Source: Malachius bipustulatus
Taxonomy: Eukaryota > Arthropoda > Insecta > Coleoptera > Melyridae
Assembly (NCBI GenBank): GCA_910589415.1
Contig: OU342638.1
Location: forward strand, 3,038,001 to 3,102,000
DNA: 64,000 bases
Direction of reading: 5' to 3'
Part shown: positions 46,600 to 58,053 of the stretch, piece by piece
How positions within the stretch are numbered: the first letter of the stretch is position 1
Layout: every line of letters starts with the position of its first letter
The notes under the pieces: model-generated
Databases searched by the model: none
What the model was told of the DNA's origin: nothing
Seen by the model: the letters and a program-made list of their open reading frames with translations, nothing else
Program-made: the position numbers and the translations under genes

Positions 46600-47600
46600 C
46601 GTTTCCCTTGGGTATGACAATTTCTGCAATGTTTTCTCTTCAACAGCTGTTCTCTCTTCGCGCGTTGTCAGGTTATGGGAAGCGTCATCCTCAGGAGCTT
46701 CTGTTGACTGCTTCAGTAGTTTTCTGATGATAGCTATTCAGAGGTTTGTTCTGTTCCCAGAATATTTATTGTATAGTCTGTGTGCATTTATTACCATCAT
46801 CTGTAAAATATGTATGAACATCTTGGTGGACCATCTGATGGTGTTCCTTTCGGAAGGATAGTACGCCAGCATTTGGTCTGGTCTGTCAATGCCAGACATA
46901 AACTTGTTGTACTGTACTACTGGAAGAGGTTTTATTCTTATTTCATTTCGTCGGTTCCTACTTTCGACCATTTCATTTTTGTACTCATTGGAGATGTAAC
47001 ATACATCCCTTTTGTCCTTCCATTTTCCAATCATCACACCATTTGCATACTTTTCTATGGTTGCTCCTCTTTGTAATCTTGCTGCCTTTACTTCTGTTGG
47101 AGTATTTTCTCTGTTTATTCTTAGCGTTCCTGTAGCATGAGTTTTGTTCTGAAATAACTTTCTTGCCAAGGCATAACTATTGTAATAATTATCCATATAG
47201 ATGCTATGTCCTACTTACATTCAGCTTTACTTGCAATCAATTTAGTACTTCCTTTTCTGCATGGCCTCTGCCACCTAAATCATCAAGCGTACCAGTATGG
47301 ACCACGAATTTCAAAATTATTCCTGCAGGATTTGCAAGCATGTATAATTTTATCCCATATTTGTGTCGTTTATTTTTTATATATTGCCTAAGCGTGAGAA
47401 GACCTCGCCACAGTATCATCGATTCATCTAAACTAAGTGTTTGTCTGGGTAGTAAACTTCATTCATCCGCTGGTTGAATGCGTTGACAATGCTTCTAACT
47501 TTGTACAATCGGTCCTTTGGAACTGGCTGATTTTTTTCAGGGTTTTTTTCAAAGTGCAATAGACGCATTATTACCCAAGAGCAGAAACCTATTCCTGCTC
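46600..47600 (-). pseudogene. Second piggyBac-type transposase fragment
   Basis: Reading the minus strand: LVLDESMILWRGLLTLRQYI (first Asp; the conserved piggyBac box), HKYGIKLYMLANPAG, then in another frame IWMDNYYNSYALARKL (second Asp), WKDKRDVCYISN, and YNKFMSGIDRPDQMLAYY (third Asp), ending near 46600 without a clear cysteine-rich domain. Frameshifts near 47420 and 47200. Not the same copy as 13394-19487 and quite different in sequence. It abuts the truncated gypsy at 47605. Confidence 0.78.
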
Positions 47601-49060
47601 ATGTTTGACCGGCTGTCATTCATCATGTATCAGTTCGCATTTTTTTAATAAACTCAGAATGTGTGGAAAACGTATTCCGGTTTTTCCAGTGAATGGCGTT
47701 ACAGTAGAAACCGCTATAAAAGGGCCGACGCATAAACAAAAAGTAAAGCAACAAATATTCCTCGAATATTATATTGAAAACGAAAAAATTGAATCTTGTT
47801 TTGTTGTTATTAACAATTTGTCACGGGACATAATTTTGGGGTATGATTGGTTGGTGGAAAATCAAGTCGTCATCGATTCTATTCGTGACGAAATTAGAAT
47901 TCACAAGAATCAGAACTCAAACGTTTTGACGGCTAGTACTTCTAAAACCCGTAGCGTTTCAAACATAGATATGCAAGCTGAAATTAGTTTAGTCGAAGGA
48001 AATGTGTCGCCCAGAAACGACTTACCCAACGTCATAAAACCTTACCAAACAGTCAATTCGGATGACAAAGTAACGTCACCACTGTCCAATGCAGTTTACC
48101 AAGCCGATGCTTTGGACGAGAAAGAGTGTGTCCAACTGCATAATCTTCTAGAGAAATACGCCCTGTTTTTTTCAAACAAGCCCGGCCTTATGTCAGTTTA
48201 TGAACACCAAATTAAACTTAGAATACCGCAACCTTATACGTTACGCCAGTTTCCCATTCCACATGCTTATAGGAACGAGGTTCGGGAACAAATTAAAAAT
48301 ATGATTTCCATCAATGTAATTGAGAAGAGTTTAACAGAATACATTAATCCTCTGGTATTTGTGAAGAAAAATGACGGCTCTCTGCGCATTTGTTTAGATG
48401 CCAGACACACCTCAATTCGGTTAGCATTAATGATGATAATTTCATACCACCAAACCCAAACGAAATATTATTCGATTTCCAGCCCGGTTACGTATTTAGT
48501 TGCATACAGGGTGCACCACGTATCCTTCTCTATATTGCTATCTCGGAAACGGTAATAGGTGGAATAGGGCATCAAAGGTTCAGAAGTTCCGTAATTACAT
48601 GTCTTTTAATATGACGTTTGAAGATTGCAAAAGAAGTCAGCGGTTCTCAAAATATTTAGAAAAAACTGAAAATCTGTCAAAACTAAAAATCGCCATAACT
48701 TCTTTATTTATAGGAATTTTGGAAATCTGAAAGGTGCGATGTAAAACATATATAATTGTCTACATTTTATTCTAATTTTCGATTTTTTTGGCTTACTAGA
48801 TTTTGAGATGTGATTACCATCTTTTGTTTTTCTTATGGACGCCATATTGGATTTTTACATGGTTAGGAAGATAAAAAATGTGTGAATTCAATGATGCATC
48901 ATTCTTACTATTTTACTTGAGAAAAAACCCTTGAAAACAGCTTTTTTAATTGGACAATACAAAATGAGGTTATAATCAAGATGATAATAATAGAAAATAA
49001 ACATTTAAGGTTAACAAAGGCAACAAAAATAATTAAAGAAACAACTGAAAACCACAGCAA

Positions 49061-50121
49061 TTAATTTAAGTACTCAAATTGTCTACCATTATTTTGCAGG
49101 CATCTTTGGCAGCGGTTAAAGACGCTATCAGTGGCTCTCCTAATATGCCTCCATGGTAGTGTAGCAATTTCACGACGAACAGCCAATTCCAGTTCCTCAA
49201 CATTTTTATAGGTCCTCTTGTATACTCTATCTTTTAAATATCCCCATAGGAAAAAATCCAGAGGGGTGAGATCTGGGGATCTCGCTGGCCATTGAACTGA
49301 ACCATGGGTTCCAATCCACCTCTCCGGATATTCTTCATCCAGATATAATCTAACAATGCGGCAGTTATGGGCAGGAGCGCCATCTTGCTGAAACCATCTT
49401 ATTTTTCGTAGCTGCAAAAGTGGCAACTGTTCCAAAACATCTTGCATTTCATTTTGCAAGATATGCAGGTACCTCTGGCCAGTTAAATTTTCATTGTAAA
49501 TAATTGGGCCGAGCACTTGATTGTCAAAAACGCCACAGAGTACATTAAAACCAAATTCCACTTGTGGTCGTACCTCTTGCATCAAATGAGGATTTTCTTG
49601 TCGCCACAATACCTCGTTGTTTCTGTTAAAAATTCCACAATTTGTAAATTTAGACTCGTCAGTCCAAAGGATTGTTCTGGGAAAGTTTTCGTTTCCTTCT
49701 TTTTGGTTTAAAAACCACCTACAAAAATTAGTACGTCGAATGTGATCTTGATCGCCATTTAATTTGTGACCTAATCTCTTGTTGTACGGTTTATACTTAT
49801 ACTTGTGCAACACACGAAGTGTTGTCGACACACTGGTGCCACTGATTAAAGAAAGTTCTCTCGATGAAGCCAGATTGTTTACCTCTAGCGCAGCCAGAAC
49901 ATTTGTTTCAGCGACTTCAGGAGTTTCTCTTTTGTTTGTTCGCATTCAAAAAAAAATTTTTCTCGCACACAATGTTTTGCCACTTTTTGAAACTGCGTTT
50001 TATGGGGTTGCCTCCTTTCAGGATAATCGTTCAAATATTTTGTCGCACTTCTTTCTGCATTTCGTCCACAAACAATGTAGGTACAAAACATATCATACCT
50101 TTCTTCTGGACTGTAACTCAT
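49061..50121 (-). pseudogene. DD41D mariner-like transposase, one homopolymer frameshift
   Basis: From ATG 50121 (MSYSPEERYDMFCTYIVCGR) a helix-turn-helix N-terminus runs to an A9 run near 49948-49956 where the frame must shift. It continues RTNKRETPEVAETN to the stop at 49061. Catalytic motifs: ILWTDESKF, WFQQDGAPAHN and TPLDFFLWGYLK, with 41 residues between the last two Asp. About 350 residues if the run is corrected. The protein differs strongly from the mariner at 4142-5207, so two DD41D lineages are present. Apart from the A9 run I see no damage. Confidence 0.85.
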
Positions 50122-50477
50122 GATCTTGATGTTTAAACAATAAGTCAAACCAAATAACTTGAACTAAAATTCGTGAAACTTATATCTCAAAAATTACCGA
50201 CGACAAAATTAAGTCCAATCTAGAGGTTCGGGGTGCACCTAACAATGTTTTAAATAATAATAATTATTACTTTCATTTACTTCACTCTAACAAAATGAAA
50301 CTACTATCAAAATCTCATATTTATAACGTCAGCGGGGTTGTGTAGATTGATATCAAAGACGTCAACGTAATTCACATACTAATTCGGTGCTATTAGGTCT
50401 GCCCCAAACGAATAACTGTCGCTAGTTCAAGGTATTTGGTCAAACACGATTAAACGTCAAATAACGAAAAGCCTAGT

Positions 50478-50640
50478 AATAAATAGTTATTTATTATACA
50501 AGAGAAAAAAGTGATAGATTTTTAGCTCGAGATGTGATTTCGTCTCCGACGCGCTAGCGGAGGGGACAAACACTTCCAGAGCTAACATCGCACTTTTTTC
50601 TTGTGTGTAATATACAAGTTTTTTCTGCGAGAAGAAATAT
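50478..50640. repeat. Inverted-repeat MITE, copy 1
   Basis: ACAAGAGAAAAAAGTG near 50499 and CACTTTTTTCTTGTG near 50591 form the inverted ends; flanks TAAATAGTTATTTAT and TTCTGCGAGA are shared with 63895-64000. Nested within the mariner at 48507-51593. Confidence 0.7.
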
Positions 50641-51681
50641 CAGTGTTTTAGAATGTCGAAAAACGTAGTTAGATAACTGAAAATTATGTCGGAAAAATGA
50701 TTTATATGTTAAACTTGGATTTTCAAACTGGTAGACTTTTGTAGTAATCGACGTTGCCTGGTAACGAAACGATTTAATTCGATAAACGTCATAATTTAAT
50801 TAAAATTTTAGATAGTTTTGCAAAGATTCTTGTAAGGTCTCAATGAGTGAATTTATTGATATGGATAGTGATTGTTATGAAAATTCCCTTAATAATTGCC
50901 ATTTGGATAATAAGGTAACTTTCCTTTATACGTATTTGATAAAAATTCAATGATATCTGCGTGTTAATCGTAGCCATACCTAAGCCGCCATTTCGGGGAA
51001 AAAAGTACTCATTTTTTCCCTGCTAATTCATTTTTTCCCCCGATTAGATGCAGCTCATATAATGAGGCATTTTTCTACCCGTCAACGGGGAAAAAAGGTC
51101 AAACTTTTAGCCCGTCGCAGAAAAAAAATTATTATTTGATAAAAAATTTTCAAAATCTGTTTTTGAGCATCTTTCTCAAGTAAAATGGTAGGTATGATAC
51201 ATCATTGAATTCACACATTTTTTATCTTCCTAACCATGTAAAAATTCAATATGGCGTCCATAAGAAAAACAAAAGATGGTAATCACATCTCAAAATCTAT
51301 TAGGCCAAAACAAATCGAAAATTAGAATAAAATGTAGACAATAATTATGTATGTTCTATATCGCACCTTTCAGATTTCCAAAATTCCTATAAATAAAGAA
51401 GTTATGGCGATTTTTAGTTTTGACAGATTTTCAGTTTCTTCTAAATATTTTGAGAACCGCTGACTTTTTTTGCAATCTTCAAACGTCATATTAAAAGACA
51501 TGTAATTACGGAACTTCTGAACCTTTGATGCCCTACTCCACCTATTACCGTTTCCGAGATAGCAATATAGAGAAGGATACGTGGTGCACCCTGTAGACCT
51601 CACACAGAGTTACCACCAGACCCCCTTGCGCAAAGAATATCAGAAATATACTGGTTTTCTGTTTTAGGGAAATTCATATAT

Positions 51682-52208
51682 AAGAGGAAAGGCAAGTATA
51701 CTCAAGGATTAATGCATGAAATGCAGGTCAATGAGTATAAAGCACATAAAGTGCAATTACTAGCTTGTTAGGTGGGTTCGGAGAATTACTCCATCGCCCA
51801 TAACAATTGTCATGCTGGCAGTGCCTGAAACTCCAATCGAGAGGAGCTTCCAACTAATATCCAACAGCAGAGCCTTCCAGAGTACCAAATCAAGCACAGA
51901 CACGTGTGGATTCGTGTTAATTCGTAGCTTAAGAGGTGCCGGCTTCCGTTTATCCGACAGCATCCCCCAGATACTCCAGATGCAGCACACTGATGAGTTC
52001 CAGTAGAACGAAACACGTGTCTGTGCTTGATTTGGTACTCTGGAAGGCTCTGCTGTTGGATATTAGTTGGAAGCTCCTCTCGATTGGAGTTTCAGGCACT
52101 GCCAGCATGACAATTGTTATGGGCGATGGAGTAATTCTCCGAACCCACCTAACAAGCTAGTAATTGCACTTTATGTGCTTTATACTCATTGACCTGCATT
52201 TCATGCAC
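51682..52208. mobile_element. Foldback-type insertion with 195-bp arms
   Basis: Arms 51713-51908 and 52013-52207 are near-perfect inverted copies around a 104-bp spacer. The gypsy sequence AAATTCATATAT occurs on both sides (51670-51681, 52209-52220), giving an apparent 12-bp target duplication. 31 bases left of the arm have no partner on the right. The class is not recognised. Confidence 0.75.
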
Positions 52209-52474
52209 AAATTCATATATGTACAAAGTACTGCCTTTCGGACTTACTACGGCTCTGTCAAGTTTCATTAGAGGTTTACAATTACTTTTAGGTAGTGAAG
52301 TTGAGACCTTTACTATTCCATACGTAGACGATATCTTAATAATTCGTTGGTTTGGAAGAAGTCTGTCACAAGTCAAAAATCATGAATTTTCAGGAGAGCT
52401 GTTTTAAAATTATAATCTTGATACATTTTGATGTAATTTCTCTAGCATAAACATTCAGTAGAAAATCTTATGTA

Positions 52475-53334
52475 CAGGGTGAGGCGCGAGAACCTTAGGG
52501 CATTTTTATATGGAGAAGTCCTGGGAGTAGAAGTCTAAAAATTTGTACGTGTATAATTTTGGTTTTGACGAGCTGAACTAAAATATTCACAACCCCACAC
52601 CACTTCCGGTTATACCGGAAGTTGCCATATTTTTCTTTTTTTAAATGGTACACCCTGTATATTATTACATTTTCAGATTGCCTGAAAAACAGTAATAAAA
52701 ATGATGTTTACAGTTCAAATTTGTAACGACCAATTTATGAGTTATAAACAAATGAAAATTGCAATTTTCCATTTTCAAAGCAGCTTAGCTTGAAAACGGG
52801 TCAAGATATCGGAAAACGGCTTACATGTCCCTATCCTAACTTTTTGTATACTACGCTAGAGTCCTACCTTAAAAAAAATATTTTTTATTAATTTTTTTTT
52901 TTAAATCGCTGATTTTTCATCACTTTGTATACAAATTTCATCAGCACCATAGGATACTACGTGAAAAGTTAAGATAGGGACATGTAAGCCGTTTTCCGAT
53001 ATCTTGACCCGTTTTCGACCTAAGCTGCTTTGAAAATGGAAAATTGCGATTTTCATTTGTTTATAACTCATAAACCACTCGGTACAATTTTGAACTGTAA
53101 ACCCCATTTTTATTGCATATTTTCAGACAATCTGAAAATATAATAATATACAGGGTGTCCTATTTAAAATAAGAAAGTTGATGGCAACTTCCGGTATAAC
53201 CGGAAATGGTGAGGGGTTGTGAATATTTTAGTTCAGCTCGGCAAAACCGAAATCATACACGTACAAATTTTTAGACTTCTACTCCCAGGACTTCTCCATA
53301 TAAAAATGCCCTAAGGTTCTCGCGCCTCACCCTG
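52475..53334. mobile_element. 860-bp near-perfect palindromic MITE
   Basis: Begins CAGGGTGAGGCGCGAGAACC and ends with its reverse complement, flanked by TA (52473-52474, 53335-53336). The two halves (about 425 bp each) are close inverted copies meeting near 52900. GGTTATACCGGAAG occurs in each arm. No coding sequence. Mariner-type by TA and the CAGGGTG end. Confidence 0.88.
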
Positions 53335-53561
53335 TATGTTCAAAGTACCCTTCATCTGCCTTAAATTAAAATAAAAAGCTAGTATTTGCTTTCACCTATA
53401 AAGGGTATCACACCTGTAAAAATTTCGTGAAGACTTTGAATTAAATCTTTTGACACAAAATAAAAGAAATTGTACATTATGATCGAAAATGTTTATTTCA
53501 ATGTAACATAACATAATCTAACATAGAGAATGTAATACAAAAAACATTGTGAGTACAAAAT

Positions 53562-56004
53562 CTAAAGTCTACTATAAAAATCTAAATAATATAGAGGGAC
53601 AACCCGTTTTTCGGGTCTTTCATCAAACAGTGACAATAATGATTTCTTTTTTTTCTCTGTTATACCAACTTTCTGCTTGTAGGCTTTTTTTAACTTCAGT
53701 GAAGAAAAATCTATTTGTTGGCGCCTCATAAAAATACTGACTTCTGAAAACTCCTGTTCTTCGTAAAATGTTTTATAAAACAGCACTCCAGGAGACTCTT
53801 TTTTCACCATAAAAATTTTTAAGTCGGTTATTTTAACTGCTTCTCCTTCTGCATTTTTAAAAAAGGTTTTCATGCCAAGCTGGGAAGAAATATCCTTCAA
53901 ATCAAAAATATCTTTATGACATATTTCACTAACAGAAAACGGTTTCCCTGTTTTTTTCGCCTGCCTGATAATTGTAGCGTACTGCTCAGGCATACAGATA
54001 GGTCCAGATTTGCGAGTTTTGGCAATTGCCTTTTCTATAACGGCATGCACATGATCTCCTTCATTCTGGGTGTGTCCAGTGATAAGGAATTTATGAGTTA
54101 TAGACTGTACAGACTTTAAAGTTAAAACCGCATACATGTATAGAGAAATGATGAATCGATTTTTATTCTGTCCGGCACAATTATCGGTATAAAAAATTAC
54201 ATCTAAAACTTTAGATTTATCGTGTGAGTTTAAAACGCATTCTTGCAAATTTCGAAGATAGTACCACACGCATGACCCAATTTCATCGGCACCCCTTTTG
54301 GCTTCTGCCTCATGCCAGAGATAACAATATGCTTGTTTTGTTTGTAATTCAAACAATGTTAAATTTAAAACATTCAATTTAGATACATAATAGAATCCTT
54401 TGGCATTACCGATCGGGCATAGTAACACAGCTTGGAGATCATACACAGTAACAACTTTATCTGAAGATTTATCAGCTAGTTTTTCGGATCGGGATAGGTC
54501 TTTCTCTTTAAGATGAGTGTCGTATTTATTTTGGATTTGTTTTTTTTCCTCTTGGCTGGCATTTTTATATGCAAGACATAGCTCACATTCATCCTTTTTG
54601 GGGCTAAAAAATGCAATGTTGAACTCTTGATTAAAAATGGTGGAATACATTAAGTAGTTTGCGTACGGCTTATTGTTTTCTTCGCATGAGTCTTTGTAGT
54701 CTCTGTATAATTCGGCTACCGACTTACCACCTTCAATATACTCTTTTTTGGTTTGTGAGCAACAATAGTGACTGGGAATCCTTGGAATTGAATTAATATG
54801 AGCTCTTATGTCTTGTGAGCTATTATGCTTTCCTCGCATTTCTTGTTTAAGGATTCCCTTGGTCATAGAGTTTTGCTTTTCTATAACCGTTCTAATGATT
54901 CTGCTGTTTATTTCCAGCGTAGACATGAAAAACTGTTTGCAAACTCGGATATTTTGTCCATCAGACTCGAAAAAGAAACTGGAATTTAGACGACGTCTAC
55001 TATCGGCTTTCTGATACCTATATTTAGGCTTAATATCAAGCATTCGGCTCGATATAAATCCACGTTGTTTCATAAGATCCCCTAATTGCCAATATTCATC
55101 AAAAAATTTTTGCCTTTGGTCCTGGGAAATTTTGATAGAACATTTTAAGCGGCATTTTTCGCCACAAGGCTCAGACATCTTTCTTTCTTCACGCTTTACT
55201 TTAAGTCGTTCGATACTTCCATCATTTTTCCTTATTTTTCGAATTGATTCATAACTTTGCCCTGTGTTCTTAAGATGTTTCGCTTTATTCTTTTGCCACT
55301 CATCTTGGACTCTTTTCCGTTTTCTGGTTTTCTTCTCTGCTTCAGAAGGGTATTTTACTGAACGACGTTGTTGTGCAATTACATTTTGGGGTGTATCTAC
55401 TTCAGATGCAGTGGAAGATGAGGAGGATGACGTTTCAGTTTCAAAATCAGCATCGGCTTCTGAGTCACCTGAACCAAAAGGCTCTTCCTCAGAAGTGGTT
55501 GAATCTGAATTACTTGAAGAGCTAGTACTAGAGTTGTCTGTTCCAATTATTGTTTCATCAGGAAACACCTTGGAAGAGGTAGCCTCTGTAACAACAAATT
55601 AATCGTGTAAGTCAAAAATAAAAGAAGTACAGCAGTGAAATATCACCTGCTTCAATTAACTCCATGCTAGGAATATTAATGCATGTGATTTGTTCTGACT
55701 TATCCGCTTTAAGTAAATATCTATCATTTGCAGCTACACTTTGGGTTTCTTTGTTACTTGGAGAATTTTGATTTAAAAAATCTATAACAAAACACAAACT
55801 ACCTATTACTTCAATTATTATTAAAGTAGTAAAACTGTACAAACCTTCTTTGACTGTATCTTTATGAACTCCTTCGTCACTATTTGTATTGTTAATATTG
55901 TGTGAAACCTCCCATTTATTACCGGTATCTTGCTCTTCCTTGTTTAATTCTAGTTTGGTTCTTGCCAGCTTTAATATAAGCTGTGTCCGCTGGTTACTCA
56001 TCAT
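53562..56004 (-). CDS. Unassigned DDE/RNase-H-like protein, three exons, intact
   Basis: Exons 56004-55845, 55781-55647 and 55585-53562, joined by 63- and 61-bp introns with GT/AG ends and matching phases; 772 residues, no stop or frameshift. Order: short N-terminus (MMSNQRTQLILKLARTKLEL), Ser/Asp/Glu-rich acidic stretch (about 105-165), basic segment (KKTRKRKRVQDEW), a cysteine cluster (PCGEKCRLKCS), W/F-rich YWQLGDLMKQRGFI, a second cysteine part (KKDECELCLAYKN), then an RNase-H-like core. Candidate acidic sites are VYDLQAVL, VIFYTDNCAGQNKNR and GHTQNEGDHVHAVIE. This arrangement is found in uncharacterised insect proteins (I recall DUF7869-type), but I cannot assign a transposase superfamily. 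It sits between TIRs, so it is probably the element's transposase. The first of two adjacent ATGs was taken. Confidence 0.75.
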
Positions 56005-56460
56005 AGTAGACTGTAAAACAGTAGTAAGAATGTAGTACTTATTTGTCTGGTTGCTTCATTTAAAAAAGGACGAAAAAACAAAATACCTCAGTATTAGTTT
56101 AACGTATTTAGACCTCCGAACTACCGCGAGTTTTGACAGCACCTACCTACCAATATTGCAGTGTCGAATGGAGAGAACTACGTGCAGAAACATGTTAATT
56201 ATAAGAGTCCTGTAAATAATGAAGCGATGGAAATTGGAAGTATAGTAAAAATTCGATGTACAGCATTCAGCCGGCCGAAAGTGATGTGAATATCCTACAA
56301 TAAATCGCGTCTGAAGAGGTGAAGGAAAACTGGCACAAATCAAAATGAACCGTAATTTTGCTTATTACCTACTTAATTGTATTTTATATAGAAAAAGGGC
56401 ACAAATCAAAATAATTATACCAACTAATAAATTAACTTTCGAAATAAGTAAAATGTTTTA

Positions 56461-56702
56461 AAGAATACCGTCTTAAGTCAAAAAGTGACGGTATCGCATG
56501 AATTGATTTTATGTAGAAAACTGGTACAACTCAAAATAGTATACAAACTGATAAATTAATCTTTGATTTTGATATTATATTTTAAAGAATACCGTCATGA
56601 GTAAAGAAGTGACGATATCTCTAATAAGAAAATCGCTTAATCTCTACATTATGTTATGAGGAATACTGACGGAAGTCAAAATGTGACTGTATTGCATTTA
56701 AT
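56461..56702. repeat. Three subterminal repeats upstream of the unassigned transposase
   Basis: GAATACCGTC followed by AGTCAAAAAGTGAC and GGTATCGCAT-like sequence occurs at about 56463, 56586 and 56661 with few differences. Each is an imperfect palindrome (GATACCGTC-type arms), and AGTCAAAAA also occurs in the TIR. Position upstream of the gene and inside the element suggests transposase or promoter binding sites. Confidence 0.6.
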
Positions 56703-56843
56703 ATTAAACATAAAATACGTACCTTTTCCAAATATGACACTTTTTTCGCAAAAATAATCACTGACTTCTGTAATGGCTCAAACACAAATGACTTATGACA
56801 CTGTTACACAAAAGTGTGCACCCAAGTTTTACAAAGTAGTACT

Positions 56844-58053
56844 AGGGAACCTGCATTACAGCTTTACTAGGGTAGCGCATTCACTCGTTGACGTTTACTA
56901 AACACGGTTATGTTTGAACAGCTGGATGTCATATTTTTGGCACATTTGGTCACAGGCGTAGGTATCAAGTGGAAAAAAGTAAAGTTTAAAAAACTCTTTC
57001 AGTGGGTATTAAAAACAAAATTACGGGTTTATAGGATCTACGAAGCTGTAGACTTTAGTATCTAACACGTAGTTACTGAGAAAAATACGTTTTAATATAG
57101 TAGGATTAACTTTAAAAAGTCAGATGTGACGTTACACTAACCGTCCGAATTAATATTTTTAATTTCACCAGAAAATGTCAAACAGTTAATTGTCAAGTTG
57201 TGAACAAGCGTAAATTATTGAAGGAAATCATTCAAAAATGAATTGAACCGCTTACGTCAGTTTGAGAGCCACTGACAATTACATAAAATTTATTCACGTA
57301 ATGACATTCTATCCTCTGTGTTGTGCATTTAATTCTCATTCAAAACCAATGTTGACGTATACTTATTTATGCGAGATGGAGTGTTTAGACAAACTGGACG
57401 ATTACTATAAAAACCACGTATATGAAACAAAATAAATCGAACTATCAAATGGAGGTGTATTCTTAATCGATAAGTATGACTTTTTAGACTTTATTGGACT
57501 ATACGCGGACTTAATATAGTCCAATAAAATCTAAAAAGTCATACGTATCGATTAAGAATACACATCCTTTTGATAGTTCGATTTATTTTGTTTCATGTAC
57601 GTGTTTTATAGTAACCGTCCAGTTTGTCTAAACACTCCATCCTGCATAAATAAGTATACGTCAACATTGATTTTGAATGAGAATTAAATGCACAACACAT
57701 AGGATAGAATGTCATCACGTGAATAAATTTTATGTAGTTGTCAGTGGCTCTCAAACTGACGTAAGCGGTTCAATTAATTTTTTGAATGATTCCTTCAATA
57801 ATTACACTCGTTCACAACTTGACCATTAACTGTTTGACATTTTCTGGTGAAATTAAAAATATTAATTCGGACGGTTAGTGAGACGTCACATCTGACTTTT
57901 TAAAGTTAATCCTACTATAACAAATTATGTGAATTTTTAGACAGTTGTACGTTCATGGAAAATCTGACGTTTATGAAGTCAAATTTGACATTCCCAACTT
58001 TTTGTGAGAATGTGAATGCGCTACCCTAGTAAAAGCGGTAATACAGGTTCCCT
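56844..58053. mobile_element. MULE-like palindromic element with 10-bp target duplication
   Basis: Ends AGGGAACCTG..ATTAC..GC and TACTAGGGTAGCGCATTCAC are inverted at both termini. AAGTAGTACT flanks both sides (56834-56843, 58054-58063). Inner arms of about 400 bp meet near 57510. 1,210 bp, non-coding. A 9-10 bp duplication fits Mutator-like elements. Confidence 0.82.

Larger units (their letters stand above)
48507..51593 (-). mobile_element. DD41D mariner-like element with long (about 400-bp) TIRs
   Basis: Ends CAGGGTGCACCACGTATCC and its reverse complement are flanked by TA (48505-48506, 51594-51595). Arms 48507-48920 and 51180-51593 are close inverted copies. Cutting it out with one TA restores the gypsy frame (SC-ID-LTQSY). 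About 1 kb between transposase and right TIR is non-coding and holds another repeat (50478-50640). Confidence 0.9.

Noticed and set aside
51760..52160. Two matching open frames on opposite strands (HVSVLDLVLWKALLLDIS...)
   Set aside because: They are the two arms of the foldback element, so they repeat each other; no protein family recognised.
53916..55602. Plus-strand open frames opposite the 772-residue gene
   Set aside because: Antisense shadows of an intact spliced gene with clear domain structure.
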